A stretch of DNA of 64,000 bases from Gammaproteobacteria bacterium (GCA_030431095.1 JAUIJU010000014.1:1-64000); one strand, 5' to 3'; shown: positions 52,079-61,123, counted from the stretch's first letter. Notes: generated from the sequence alone by a model not told the origin. Translations and numbers: made by a program.

Positions 52079-52918
52079 ATGTCCTGCCTGGCCAAAATTC
52101 GCGCCTACTACGACGAGCTGTCGCCCAACGAGAAGAAAATCGCGCGCTTCGTGCTGGACAATCCCGCGCTGATCCGCGACTACTCCTCGCAAAGCCTGGC
52201 CAACTCGGTGGGCGTCAGCCAGTCCAGCATCGTCAAGTTCAGCCAGAAGCTGGGTTATCGCGGTTTTACCGACCTCAAGCTGGCCATCCACGAGGCGTTC
52301 CTGACCGGCGATGGCAACGGCCACGACGATACCCACCCGGCGCCGGCCGTCGACGCCGAAGCCTCGGTGGCCGAGCAGCTGTACCAGACCAAGCAGCAGG
52401 CCCTGCTGAATACCATGCAGCTGAACGACGAAGAGCACCTGATGGCCGCCGTCGACATGCTGGAGAAAAGCCGACGGGTACAGATCATCGCGCTGGGCTC
52501 CAGCACCCTGGCGGCGCGTCATTTCGCATCGCTGCTGAGCCTGGTGGGGCGCGCGGTGATCGCCGACAACGACGTGTTTTTCCAGATATCCAGCGTCGCC
52601 ACGCTCGACAAAAACGACGCCATCTTCCTGGTGTCGCTGAGTGGCGACTCCACGCGCATGCTCGAAGCGGTCAAGCTGGCCAAGCGCACCGGCGTCAAGA
52701 TCGTTACGCTCACGCCCTACAGCGCCAACCCGTTCCGCGCCCTGGCCGACGTGCAGCTGTACTCGGTCAGCACCGCTGGCAAGTACGAGCTTCCGCAGAT
52801 CGTGTCGATGACTTCGCAGCAGTACATCGTCGACCTGCTGTTCAAGCTGATCGTGCGCGGTGACCGCAAGGCCAAGGCGCTGCTGGCGCTGGGCCGCAAA
52901 ACGGTCGAAAGCTTCTGA
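52079..52918 (+). CDS. RpiR-family regulator of the peptidoglycan-peptide locus
   Basis: A 279-residue regulator: RpiR helix-turn-helix at about residues 1-75 (LSPNEKKIARFVLDNPALIRDYSSQSLANSVGVSQSSIVKFSQKLGYRGFTDLKLAIHEAF) and a SIS domain at about 120-260 (RVQIIALGSSTLAARHFASLLSLVGR, DAIFLVSLSGDSTRMLEAVKLAKRTGVKIVTLTPY). Known homologues such as MurR sense MurNAc-6-phosphate; the effector here is unknown. It starts a plus-strand run of cell-wall peptide genes (25 bases before the serine hydrolase). The palindrome abutting its start suggests self-repression. Confidence 0.86.
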   Translation: MSCLAKIRAYYDELSPNEKKIARFVLDNPALIRDYSSQSLANSVGVSQSSIVKFSQKLGYRGFTDLKLAIHEAFLTGDGNGHDDTHPAPAVDAEASVAEQLYQTKQQALLNTMQLNDEEHLMAAVDMLEKSRRVQIIALGSSTLAARHFASLLSLVGRAVIADNDVFFQISSVATLDKNDAIFLVSLSGDSTRMLEAVKLAKRTGVKIVTLTPYSANPFRALADVQLYSVSTAGKYELPQIVSMTSQQYIVDLLFKLIVRGDRKAKALLALGRKTVESF

Positions 52919-52943
52919 GCGCCGCACCGCGCGACCCTGACCC

Positions 52944-54593
52944 ATGACCCGGAATCCCATGACCCATCGACCCCTGTTGCCCGCCCTGCTTCCCGCCCTG
53001 CTGCTGGTCCTGGCCGGTTGCGCCACCGCCCAGACCCCGGCCGCCCTGCCTGCGACCGACGCGCCCGCCGCGCGATCCGGCGGGCTGAGCGGCAGCGAAG
53101 TCGACCAGCTGGTCAGCCGCGCCATGACGGCGTTCGACGTGCCCGGCATGGCCGTGGGCGTCATTGAACGGGGCGAGGTGGTCTATGCCGCCGGCCACGG
53201 CATTCGCGAGGCAGGCCGCCCCGAACGCGTCGATACCGACACCCTGTTCCGGCTCGCTTCGGTGACCAAAGCCTTTACATCCGCCGCAGCCGCGGTGCTG
53301 GTCGACGAAGGCAAACTGAGCTGGGACGGTCCGGTGAACGAGGTGCTGCCGGCGCTGCGCATGAACGAGCCCTGGGTGACCGCCAATATCTCCATGATCG
53401 ACCTGCTGGCGCACCGCAGCGGCCTGCCCGCGCACGCCGGCGACCTGCTGCTGTGGCCGGTGCCGAACGCGTTCACCGAGGACGACATTGTCGCCGCGCT
53501 GCGCCATTTCCCGCTGGAAGCGGGTTTCCGCGCCGGCTACACCTATGACAACGTGCTGTATATCGTTGCCGCCCAGGCCATCGAGCAGGCCGGCGGGCTC
53601 GGCTGGGGCGAAACCGTCGATCAGCGCCTGATGGCGCCACTGGGCCTGGAGCGCTGTTTCGCCGGGGTGATCCCGGAATCGCAGATGCGCAACCTGGCCG
53701 CACCGCACAACGGCGACGCCGACGACTGGACGGTCATCGAACGCAACCGCATTCCCAGCCAGCCGGACAAGTTTTCCCCCGCCGGCGGCATCGCCTGCAG
53801 CCTGGACGACATGCTTACCTGGGTGGGAACTCAACTGGCCGGCGGCGTGGGCCCCGATGGAACGGCAGTGTTCAGCCCCGCCGCTGCGCGGATGATGTGG
53901 GCGCCGCACAACTGGCTGGGCACCAGCAGCAGCCAGAAGGAACTGCACGGCACCAACTTCCGCGCCTATGGCCTGGGCTGGCGCCTGCGCGATGTGCACG
54001 GGGTGATGGAAGTCTCGCACACCGGCTCGCTGGACGGCTGGCGCGCCCACGTGGTGATGGTGCCGGAACGCGAGCTGGGGATCGTGGTGCTGGTGAACAG
54101 TTCCAGCAGCGACGCGCGCAGCGCCGTGTCCACGCAGATTCTGTACAGCTACCTGGATGCGCCACAGCGCGACTGGGTGGCGTGGTACGGGCGGGAAGCG
54201 GAAGCAGCATCCGCCATCGAGGAAGCTCCGCCCACGCCCGCCGAGATCGATACGCCACAGCCTGCCCGCCCGTTGTCCCGCTACACCGGCGCCTACACCG
54301 ACCCGTGGTTTGGCCAGGTGTCGATCACGCTGGTAGACGACGCCCTGCGTTTCGCGGCCGACAAGGCCCCGAAATTCACCGGCCCGCTGGTGCACCAGTC
54401 CGGCGACCTGTTCCTCGCGCGCTGGAACGACCGCGAGGTGGACATGGACGCCTGGGTGCGCTTCGTCTTCGATCCCGACGGCCACGTCACCGCCGTGCGC
54501 ATGAACCGCCATTTCGAAAGCGGCTCAGGCCTCGACCATTTCCGTTACCTGGACCTGGTTCCTGCACCCGCCCCAACGAGAGGTGGCCGGTGA
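52944..54593 (+). CDS. Serine hydrolase (beta-lactamase/DD-peptidase family) lipoprotein
   Basis: A 549-residue lipoprotein (lipobox VLAGC, Cys26). The beta-lactamase/transpeptidase-like domain has the SxxK nucleophile motif S106-V-T-K109, the YxN motif at Y201 (YTYDN), and an HTGSLDG segment in place of KTG. The C-terminal 130 residues resemble DUF3471 (ALRFAADKAPKFTGPLVHQSGDLFLARW). Such enzymes cleave D-amino-acid bonds of peptides, for example as D-aminopeptidases or DD-carboxypeptidases. In this locus the substrate is probably a peptidoglycan stem peptide. A second ATG lies at 52959. Confidence 0.82.
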   Translation: MTRNPMTHRPLLPALLPALLLVLAGCATAQTPAALPATDAPAARSGGLSGSEVDQLVSRAMTAFDVPGMAVGVIERGEVVYAAGHGIREAGRPERVDTDTLFRLASVTKAFTSAAAAVLVDEGKLSWDGPVNEVLPALRMNEPWVTANISMIDLLAHRSGLPAHAGDLLLWPVPNAFTEDDIVAALRHFPLEAGFRAGYTYDNVLYIVAAQAIEQAGGLGWGETVDQRLMAPLGLERCFAGVIPESQMRNLAAPHNGDADDWTVIERNRIPSQPDKFSPAGGIACSLDDMLTWVGTQLAGGVGPDGTAVFSPAAARMMWAPHNWLGTSSSQKELHGTNFRAYGLGWRLRDVHGVMEVSHTGSLDGWRAHVVMVPERELGIVVLVNSSSSDARSAVSTQILYSYLDAPQRDWVAWYGREAEAASAIEEAPPTPAEIDTPQPARPLSRYTGAYTDPWFGQVSITLVDDALRFAADKAPKFTGPLVHQSGDLFLARWNDREVDMDAWVRFVFDPDGHVTAVRMNRHFESGSGLDHFRYLDLVPAPAPTRGGR

Positions 54594-55312
54594 GCGCCCC
54601 CGACCAGGTGGCGCGGGCGCGCAAGGGCGTGTTGCGCCATCCCGCGCGCCGCTATGGCGCCTCCGAGCTGGGCGTACCGCTGGAATGCTTCGGCCCCGAG
54701 GAAGGCCCCGTGGACCTGCTGGTGATGGCCTCGATGCACGGCGACGAGTGCGACTCCACGGTGGCCCTGTCCGAGGCCCTGCGTCTCGTGCCGGAAGGCC
54801 GCCTGGCCAATCCGGCCATCCTGTCCGTGAATCCCGACGGTGTGCTGCGTGGCACGCGCTGCAATGCGAACGGCGTCGACCTGAACCGCAACTGGCCGGC
54901 GAGCAACTGGTCTCCCGAGCCGGTGCGCTACAAGGACCACGGCAAAACCGAGCGGGACATCGTGCTGGGCACCGGCTCGAGCGCCGGGTCCGAGGCCGAG
55001 ACCCGCCACCTGCTGGCGCTGGTGGAACGGCTGCGGCCGCGCGCCATCGTCAGCCTCCACACACCGCTCGGGTGTATCGACGACCCGGACGATTCCCTGC
55101 TGGGCCGCTGGATCGCCGCTGAAACCGGGCTGCCGCTGGTGCCCGACGTCGGCTACGCCACGCCCGGCTCATTCGGCAGCTGGTGCGCCGAGCAACACAT
55201 CCCCATCATCACCTGGGAACTGCCCGCCGAGCCGTTACCGGCGGTCATCGACTCGCATGTGCCGGTGCTGTTCCGGCTGCTCACCGGCAGCTTCGCCGGC
55301 GAGCTGGGCTGA
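54590..55312 (+). CDS. mpaA: MpaA-like murein peptide amidase (M14 zinc carboxypeptidase)
   Basis: A 240-residue cytosolic M14 peptidase resembling MpaA, which cuts the gamma-D-glutamyl-diaminopimelate bond of stem peptides. Zinc ligands H50 and E53 (ASMHGDE) and H157 (SLHTPLG), the substrate-binding NGVDLNRNWP block, and catalytic E210 (ITWELPAE) are all in place. The GTG overlaps the serine hydrolase stop (GTGA). DAP release from tripeptide would leave L-Ala-D-Glu for the epimerase encoded across the locus. Confidence 0.85.
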   Translation: MSAPDQVARARKGVLRHPARRYGASELGVPLECFGPEEGPVDLLVMASMHGDECDSTVALSEALRLVPEGRLANPAILSVNPDGVLRGTRCNANGVDLNRNWPASNWSPEPVRYKDHGKTERDIVLGTGSSAGSEAETRHLLALVERLRPRAIVSLHTPLGCIDDPDDSLLGRWIAAETGLPLVPDVGYATPGSFGSWCAEQHIPIITWELPAEPLPAVIDSHVPVLFRLLTGSFAGELG

Positions 55313-55313
55313 G

Positions 55314-56225
55314 GTGCGCATCGCCATCACCGACTCCGGTGTCGGCGGCCTCTCGGTCTGCGCGGCGTTGGAAGCCGGTCTGCGCGCCCGGCCCGCGCCG
55401 GGCCCACTGGAGGTGTTGTACCTGAACGCGGCGCTGCGAGATGACTATGCCTACAACTCGATGCCCACGCGGGCGGAGCAACTGGAAACCTTCGACGGTT
55501 TTCTAACCGCCGCCTTTCGCGACTACGCTCCCGACCTGCTGTTCATCGCCTGCAACACGCTCAGCGTGATGTTCGAGGACCGGTGTTTCGACCACCAGCC
55601 ACGGGCGGCCGTGGCCGGCATCGTCGACACCGGCGTGACCGAGATCCTGGCCGGCCTGGACGACTGGCCGGAGGCCGGCGTCGCCGTGTTCGCCACGCCC
55701 ATTACGGTAGCCGGTGACACGTACCGCCAGCGCCTGGAGGCCAAGGGCGTGGCATCCATGCGGATGGTCCAGCAGGCCTGCCCGGGTCTGCCGGACGCGA
55801 TTTCCAACGATGTCAGCGGCGTCGAGGCTGCCCGGCTGCTGAGTGAATTCGTGCCGCAGGCGCTGGCGAAATTCGATGCGCCGCCGTCACGGGTGCTGGC
55901 GGCGCTGGCCTGCACCCATTTCGGCTACCAGGCCGAGCGTTTCCGCGCTGCACTCGGTCCGATAGTGAAAGCCGTCCGGATGATCGATCCCAACGCGGCC
56001 GCGGCGGAACGCATCATCGACCAGGTGCTGTCCGGCGCCGGCGAGCCGGCAGGCGATGGCGATACCACGTTTCGCGTCGTCAGCCGCTACGCCATCCCGG
56101 ATCGGCCGATGACTTCACTGGCGCAGTACCTGGGCGACACCGCTCCGGCAACGCTGGCCGCCCTAAACGCACATGAAGTCAGGCAAGACTTTTTCGCCCG
56201 CAGATCACAGGAAGCCTCGGCGTGA
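55314..56225 (+). CDS. Aspartate/glutamate racemase family protein
   Basis: A 303-residue cofactor-independent racemase of the MurI type. The two catalytic cysteines lie at residues 80 (IACNTLS) and 200 (LACTHFGY), with the N-terminal ITDSGVGGLSVC block as in MurI. The call of glutamate over aspartate rests on the CTHFGYQ shape, and divergence from MurI is noticeable, so a D-Glu-catabolic role is possible in addition to wall synthesis. The GTG start follows the MpaA stop by one base, and the stop overlaps the permease start. Confidence 0.83.
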   Translation: MRIAITDSGVGGLSVCAALEAGLRARPAPGPLEVLYLNAALRDDYAYNSMPTRAEQLETFDGFLTAAFRDYAPDLLFIACNTLSVMFEDRCFDHQPRAAVAGIVDTGVTEILAGLDDWPEAGVAVFATPITVAGDTYRQRLEAKGVASMRMVQQACPGLPDAISNDVSGVEAARLLSEFVPQALAKFDAPPSRVLAALACTHFGYQAERFRAALGPIVKAVRMIDPNAAAAERIIDQVLSGAGEPAGDGDTTFRVVSRYAIPDRPMTSLAQYLGDTAPATLAALNAHEVRQDFFARRSQEASA

Positions 56226-57655
56226 GCGACAACGACAAGGGGATCGATTCCCGCAACGATTCGAACCGGTCCTTCAGCGAAGACACCGACATGAAACGGG
56301 ACCTGGGGCTGCTCGAAGCGGTGTCCATTGTCATCAATCGGATCATCGGCTCGGGCATCTTCCGCACCCCGGCGCCGATCATGGCCGCCGTGGCGAGCAC
56401 TTCGCTGTTCGGCCTGGTGTGGGCGCTGGGCGGCATCGTCACCATCTTCGGCGCGGTGATCTACGCCGAGCTGGCAGCGATGATGCCGCGTTCGGGCGGC
56501 CCCTACGAATACCTGAAGATGTCTTACGGGCCGTTCTGGGCGTTCCTGCGCGGCTGGGCCATGTTCTTCGTCTCAGAGACCGCGTCCATTACCGCCGTGG
56601 CGCTGATCTTCGCGGAGTACCTGAGCGCCGCCTGGTTCCTGGTCAACGGCGTGCACCTGGACAAGCTGGTGATCTTCGCTGTCGCCTTCGCCACCATCTG
56701 GCTGCTGACGATGATCAACCTGTGGGGCGTACAGTTCTCGGGCTGGGTGCAGAATATTTTCAGTTTCGTCAAGGTCGCCGCGGTGGGCAGCATCATCGGC
56801 ATCGCTTTCACCAGCTGGAGTACCGGCAACTGGGCCAATTTCATCACGCCGCTGTTCCCCGATTCCTTCGGCGGCACCACCATCCTCGCCGTCGGCGCCG
56901 CGCTGCGCTACGCTTTTTTCGCCTTCAGCGGCTGGGAGGGTGCGACCTACATCGCCGAGGAAGTGAAGAATCCCCGCCGCAACCTGCCGTTGTCGTTGTT
57001 CATCGGCATTGGCGGCGTCATGCTGCTGTACCTGGGCGCCAACGCGGCCTACCTGTACCAATTGCCGCCCGAGCGTATCGCCGAGGCGCCGTGGGTGGCC
57101 ACCGAGGTGATGACCGTGGCAATGGGCGCCACCGGCGGTATCCTGATTTCCATCGCGGTGATGATCAACACCTTCGGCAACGTCAACACGCAAATCCTGT
57201 GCAAGGCGCGCACCTGGCAGGCCATGGCGCGCGACGGCGTGTTCTTCGACTGGTTCGCCCGGCTGCACCCCACCTACCGCACGCCCAACAACGCCCTGAT
57301 CGGCCAGGCGGGTTGGGCCACGGTGCTGCTGGTGTTCGCGGTACAGGCCGACAATTCCTACGAAACCATGATCGACTTCTTCTCGGCCACCTCGACGATC
57401 TTCAACATCCTGGTGTTCACTTCGATCTGGGTACTGCGCCGAAAATACCCGGATGCACACCGGCCTTATCGCGCCTGGCTGTATCCCTGGAGCCTGGTGG
57501 GCATCCTGGCGATCTATTTCGCCTTCCTGGTCATCACGCTGATCACTGCCTTCGTGCCGTCGATCATCGGCCTGGCGCTGACCGCCACCGGCGCGGTGTA
57601 CTACGGGTTCAAGGTGGGCTTCGGGCGCCGTGCGGCCGGGTCCGGTGCGGACTGA
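56222..57655 (+). CDS. APC-superfamily amino acid permease
   Basis: A 477-residue membrane protein with twelve hydrophobic segments and the APC start motif LLEAVSIVINRIIGSGIFRTPAPIM, then the WALGGIVTIFGAVIYAELAAMMPRSGGPYEYLKMSYGP block typical of the LAT/AGC family. The charged N-terminus (SDNDKGIDSRNDSNRSF) is cytoplasmic. The GTG overlaps the racemase stop. In this operon it would import or export amino acids freed from stem peptides, such as alanine or glutamate. The specific substrate is inference. Confidence 0.86.
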   Translation: MSDNDKGIDSRNDSNRSFSEDTDMKRDLGLLEAVSIVINRIIGSGIFRTPAPIMAAVASTSLFGLVWALGGIVTIFGAVIYAELAAMMPRSGGPYEYLKMSYGPFWAFLRGWAMFFVSETASITAVALIFAEYLSAAWFLVNGVHLDKLVIFAVAFATIWLLTMINLWGVQFSGWVQNIFSFVKVAAVGSIIGIAFTSWSTGNWANFITPLFPDSFGGTTILAVGAALRYAFFAFSGWEGATYIAEEVKNPRRNLPLSLFIGIGGVMLLYLGANAAYLYQLPPERIAEAPWVATEVMTVAMGATGGILISIAVMINTFGNVNTQILCKARTWQAMARDGVFFDWFARLHPTYRTPNNALIGQAGWATVLLVFAVQADNSYETMIDFFSATSTIFNILVFTSIWVLRRKYPDAHRPYRAWLYPWSLVGILAIYFAFLVITLITAFVPSIIGLALTATGAVYYGFKVGFGRRAAGSGAD

Positions 57656-57666
57656 CGGCGACGCTG

Positions 57667-58779
57667 ATGCGGCCCACGAAAGCCATCGTCCGGCTCGACG
57701 CCATCGTCCATAACCTGGGCGTCGCCGCCCGGCTGGCTCCAGGCTCGAAGAACGTTCCAGTCATCAAGGCCAACGCCTATGGCCACGGCGCTGTCGAAGT
57801 GGCCCGGGCGCTGGCGCCGCACGCGCCGGCGCTGGCCCTGGCCTGCATGGACGAGGCGGTGGCGCTGCGCGAGGCGGGGATCGACCACCCGTTGCTGGTG
57901 CTGCAGGGACCGAACAGCGCCGGCGATGTCGCCGAGGCGGCGAGCAGTGGCATCTGGCTGATGCTGCAGGACCCCCGGCAGGTCCGCTGGGCTGCCGCAA
58001 CCCGCCTCCGGACGCCGCTCACGGCCTGGCTGAAGGTCGATACCGGCATGCACCGGCTGGGCCTGGCGCCTGACACACTACCGCAGGCCGTCGCCGCACT
58101 GCGTGAATCCGACTGTGCGCGCGACGAGATGGTCATCTCGACCCACCTGTCGAGCGCCGACGAAACCGACAGCCGGGCGACGACAGACCAACTGGCCGCC
58201 TTCAACCGCGCCACCGCCGGGCTTGCCCTGCCCCGCAGCATCGCCAATTCCGCCGGCATCCTGTACTGGCCGGACACGCACGCCGAGTGGAACCGGCCGG
58301 GTTACCTGCTCTACGGCAACGAGCCGGCGATCAATGAGGGGCCTGCCGCCGCACCGCTGAAGCCGGTGATGACCCTGGCATCGGAAGTGATCGCCGTGCG
58401 CACTATCGAGGCCGGCGAAGGCGTGGGCTACGGTTTGCGCTGGCGGGCGGAGCGCCGTTCACGGATCGGCACCATCCCGGTAGGTTACGGCGACGGCTAC
58501 CCACGCCACGCACCGTCCGGCACGCCGGTCCGCGTCAACGGCGTCAACGTGCCGCTGGTGGGGATTGTCTCCATGGACGCCATCACCGTCGACCTGAGCG
58601 ACGTCGAAGACGCCGGGATCGGCAGCCCGGTCGAACTGTGGGGTGCAAACCTGTCCGTCAACGACGTAGCCCAATCCGCCGGAACCATCGGCTACGAACT
58701 GCTGGCCGGCCTGACTGCGCGCGTTCCGGTCGAGTCTCAGGGTCACGAGTCTCGGGGTCAGAGTAGGGGGTCAGAGTAA
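57667..58779 (+). CDS. alr: Alanine racemase
   Basis: A 370-residue PLP-dependent racemase. K34 forms the internal aldimine (VIKANAYGHG), the catalytic tyrosine lies in the GVGYGLRW segment, and the GTIPVGYGDGYPRHA block and MDAITVDLS end are typical. It produces L-alanine from D-alanine for catabolism or the reverse for synthesis. The normal protein ends near VPVESQG; the last residues (SRGQSRGSE) are encoded by a 44-base inverted repeat, so the C-terminus was extended or replaced by repeat insertion. It starts 11 bases after the permease. Confidence 0.9.
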   Translation: MRPTKAIVRLDAIVHNLGVAARLAPGSKNVPVIKANAYGHGAVEVARALAPHAPALALACMDEAVALREAGIDHPLLVLQGPNSAGDVAEAASSGIWLMLQDPRQVRWAAATRLRTPLTAWLKVDTGMHRLGLAPDTLPQAVAALRESDCARDEMVISTHLSSADETDSRATTDQLAAFNRATAGLALPRSIANSAGILYWPDTHAEWNRPGYLLYGNEPAINEGPAAAPLKPVMTLASEVIAVRTIEAGEGVGYGLRWRAERRSRIGTIPVGYGDGYPRHAPSGTPVRVNGVNVPLVGIVSMDAITVDLSDVEDAGIGSPVELWGANLSVNDVAQSAGTIGYELLAGLTARVPVESQGHESRGQSRGSE

Positions 58780-58874
58780 AGGGTCAGAGTAAACCGGTCG
58801 CGATCTCATTGCCTGCCGACGGACCATCAACCGGTTTACTCTGACCCTTTACTCTGACCCCCTACTCTGACCCC
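58754..58874. repeat. 44-base perfect inverted repeat made of GGGTCAGAGTA units
   Basis: The left arm (58754-58797) and the right arm (58831-58874) are exact reverse complements over 44 bases around a 33-base loop. Each arm has three GGGTCAGAGTA units with slight changes. From general knowledge, GGGGTCAGAGTAAA elements are a widespread repeat in gammaproteobacteria, often mobilised by REP-associated tyrosine transposases; none is in this window. It lies in the convergent gap between alr and spmB, overlaps the end of alr, and could end both transcripts as a bidirectional terminator. Confidence 0.9.
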
Positions 58875-58879
58875 ACACC

Positions 58880-59428
58880 TCATCCCAGCAGCCACTGGCA
58901 CAGGTACACGGCGCTGATGGCGCCGACGGCGTCGGCGAACAGGCCGGCCGGCACCGCGTGGCGGCTGCGCATGACGCCCACCGAGCCGAAGTACACGGCC
59001 AGCACGTAGAACGTCGTTTCCGAGGAGCCGAACATTGTCGCGCCGATCTTGGCCTGCATGGAGTCGGCGCCGTACTCGTTGACCAGGTCCGTCAACAGGC
59101 CCAGCGAACCGCTGCCCGACAGCGGGCGCATCAGCGCCAATGGCAGGTTCTCGGGCGGAAAGCCGATGAAGTTCAGGAACGGCGCCAACAGGTTAAGCAG
59201 CACCTCCAGTGCGCCGGAGGCGCGGAACATGCCAACCGCCACCAGGATGGCCACCAGGTAGGGAATGATGCGCACCGCGATGGTGAAGCCATCCTTGGCG
59301 CCCTCGACGAACACCTCGTAGACCTTCACCCGGCGGGCGGCCATGGCATAAAGCGGAATGCCGAAGATCAGCGCCGGGATGATGTAACGGGCCAGTTCGT
59401 TGAGGCCATCGGTAAAGGATTCGATCAT
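58880..59428 (-). CDS. spmB: Spore maturation protein B-like membrane protein (Gate domain)
   Basis: A 182-residue protein with about five hydrophobic segments and a nucleoside-recognition/Gate domain: LARYIIPALIFGIPLYAMAARRVKVYEVFVEGAKDGFTIAVRIIPYLVAILVAVGMFRASG and SSETTFYVLAVYFGSVGV. SpmA and SpmB affect spore maturation in Bacillus but occur widely in non-spore-formers without known function. The start overlaps the spmA stop (ATGA). Gate-domain proteins are linked to small-molecule transport, which would suit a peptide-recycling locus. Confidence 0.85.
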   Translation of the reverse strand: MIESFTDGLNELARYIIPALIFGIPLYAMAARRVKVYEVFVEGAKDGFTIAVRIIPYLVAILVAVGMFRASGALEVLLNLLAPFLNFIGFPPENLPLALMRPLSGSGSLGLLTDLVNEYGADSMQAKIGATMFGSSETTFYVLAVYFGSVGVMRSRHAVPAGLFADAVGAISAVYLCQWLLG

Positions 59429-60075
59429 CGATCGCCTCCCTCGCCGTCGTCCGGCGAACGTGCTTCGTCCCCTGATGCCGCACCCTCGGTTGCCGGCGCC
59501 AGAGCGAACCACTTCGTCTTCTCCAGCACCTTGACGATGACGATGGCCGCGATGGTCGAGCACAGCGTCGCCAGGATGGTGGTGATGAAAATCTGGCTGG
59601 AAACAATGCCCATCAGCGCCACCACCGTGGCCGGCAGGATCAGTTGCACGCTGGAGGTGTTGATGGCCAGGAACATGACCATCGCGTTGGAAGCGGTCTT
59701 CTTGTCCGGGTTCAGCTCCTGCAACTCCTCCATGGCCTTCAGGCCCAGCGGCGTGGCGGCATTGCCCAACCCCAGCATGTTCGCCGACATGTTCAGCACG
59801 ATGGACCCGATGGCCGGGTGGTCGTCCGGCACGTCGGGGAACAGGCGAATGGTGATCGGTCGCAGCAATTTCGCGATGATGCGGATCAGGCCCGAGGCCT
59901 CGGCGATCTTCATGATGCCCAGCCACAGGGCCATGATGCCGACCAGGCCGATGGCGATCTCCACCGACAACTTGGCCATGTCGATGGCCGCCTGCGTGAC
60001 CTGGTCGATGCGGCCGGTCAGGGTTCCGACCACGACCGCGATCAGGATCATGCCCATCCAGATGTAATTCAGCAT
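59425..60075 (-). CDS. spmA: Spore maturation protein A-like membrane protein (Gate domain)
   Basis: A 216-residue partner of SpmB: MLNYIWMGMILIAVVVGTLTGRI at the start, GLVGIMALWLGIMKIAEASGLI, and the conserved HPAIGSIVLNMSANMLGLGNAATPLGLKAMEELQELNPDKKTASNAMVMFLAINTSSVQLI. An acidic C-terminal tail follows the last helix. The pair is translationally coupled. It lies directly downstream of the LD-carboxypeptidase gene (27-base gap), so the SpmAB complex is probably co-expressed with stem-peptide enzymes; a transport role is inference. Confidence 0.87.
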   Translation of the reverse strand: MLNYIWMGMILIAVVVGTLTGRIDQVTQAAIDMAKLSVEIAIGLVGIMALWLGIMKIAEASGLIRIIAKLLRPITIRLFPDVPDDHPAIGSIVLNMSANMLGLGNAATPLGLKAMEELQELNPDKKTASNAMVMFLAINTSSVQLILPATVVALMGIVSSQIFITTILATLCSTIAAIVIVKVLEKTKWFALAPATEGAASGDEARSPDDGEGGDR

Positions 60076-60102
60076 GCGCTCACCTTTGGAGCCCGCGCGA
60101 GA

Positions 60103-61038
60103 TCAACTGACGGGAGACTGCGGAATCCGGATGCGCGGGTCGTCCGGGTCCGCGTGCAACTCTACCGTGTGCGAGATCGGAAGTGTGGCCTGGCAGGTGC
60201 CGTGGCCGCAGGGGAAATGACTGATGATGGGGATGCCCAGGTCGCCGAACACATCCATGACGATGGCGTCGGTGTCCTTGCCGAAAGCGCCATCACCGGC
60301 ATCGTGCATTTCCAGCATTTCCCCCACCACCAGGCCGCGAATGCCATCCAGGCAGCCGGTCGCGCGCAACTGCAGCAGCATGCGGTCGAAGGCGTGCAGT
60401 TTCTCATCGATATCCTCCAGGAACAGGATGGCGCCATCGGCACGCACCTGGCCCGGCGTGCCCAGGCGTTCGATCAACAACGACAGGTTGCCGCCCCACA
60501 GGGGGCCGCTGGCGACACCGGGCGCCAGGCAGCGGGCCGGGCAGTCCGCTGTGGAGCGGATGTCGATCTCGTCCGCTCCCGAGAGCACGGCCAGCAGGGT
60601 GTCGATATTGAATGGCAGGGTTTCGCGCCCGAAGGTGGTCAGCATTGGGCCGTGAAAGGTGACGACACCGCATTGCTGCGCCACCGTGGTCAGCAGGCCG
60701 GTGATGTCGCTGAAGCCGACCAGGATCTTGGGGTGGGCCGCGATGACGTCGTAGTCCAGCAGCGGCAGCACCCGGTTGATGCCGTAGCCGCCACGGGCGC
60801 AGACGATGGCATCGATGGAGGGGTTCACGAACATGGCCATGAGGTCGTCGGCGCGCGCTTGCGGTGGGCCGGCGTACTTGTCCTGGCGCTGGCCGACGTT
60901 GTCGGCGGGCACCGCCTCGTAACCCAGGTCGGTGAACACGCCCACCGCGCGCGCCAGGCGCTCCGGCTCGGGCCAGTAGGCCGGACTGACGATGCCAAGG
61001 CGGGCGCCGGCCCGCAGGCGTGGTGGGCGAATCTGCAT
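60103..61038 (-). CDS. ldcA: LD-carboxypeptidase (S66 family)
   Basis: A 311-residue S66 peptidase that removes the terminal D-alanine from tetrapeptides. The nucleophile-elbow serine is expected in the CARGGYGINRVLPLLDYD block region, with LVGFSDITGLLTTVAQQCGVVTFHGPM, LSLLIERLGTPGQV, FLEDIDEKLHAFDRML, and the catalytic glutamate and histidine in GEMLEMHDAGDGAF and FPCGHG. The cytosolic enzyme feeds MpaA with tripeptide. The start MQIRPP was chosen as the first conserved methionine; the frame extends 26 residues further. Confidence 0.88.
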   Translation of the reverse strand: MQIRPPRLRAGARLGIVSPAYWPEPERLARAVGVFTDLGYEAVPADNVGQRQDKYAGPPQARADDLMAMFVNPSIDAIVCARGGYGINRVLPLLDYDVIAAHPKILVGFSDITGLLTTVAQQCGVVTFHGPMLTTFGRETLPFNIDTLLAVLSGADEIDIRSTADCPARCLAPGVASGPLWGGNLSLLIERLGTPGQVRADGAILFLEDIDEKLHAFDRMLLQLRATGCLDGIRGLVVGEMLEMHDAGDGAFGKDTDAIVMDVFGDLGIPIISHFPCGHGTCQATLPISHTVELHADPDDPRIRIPQSPVS

Positions 61039-61123
61039 GTCCTGTCCCTGCGCGTTACCCTGGTTCCTGCACCCGTATGCCCACCCAAGTCGGCCTGCCC
61101 GGCCGTGGCCGTGCAAGGTCGAT

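Noticed and set aside
56173-57660. Plus-strand open frame joined in phase with alr through the permease gene
   Set aside because: It is a shadow frame of the permease; its translation is rich in Arg, Gly and His without domains, and alr has its own ATG at 57667.
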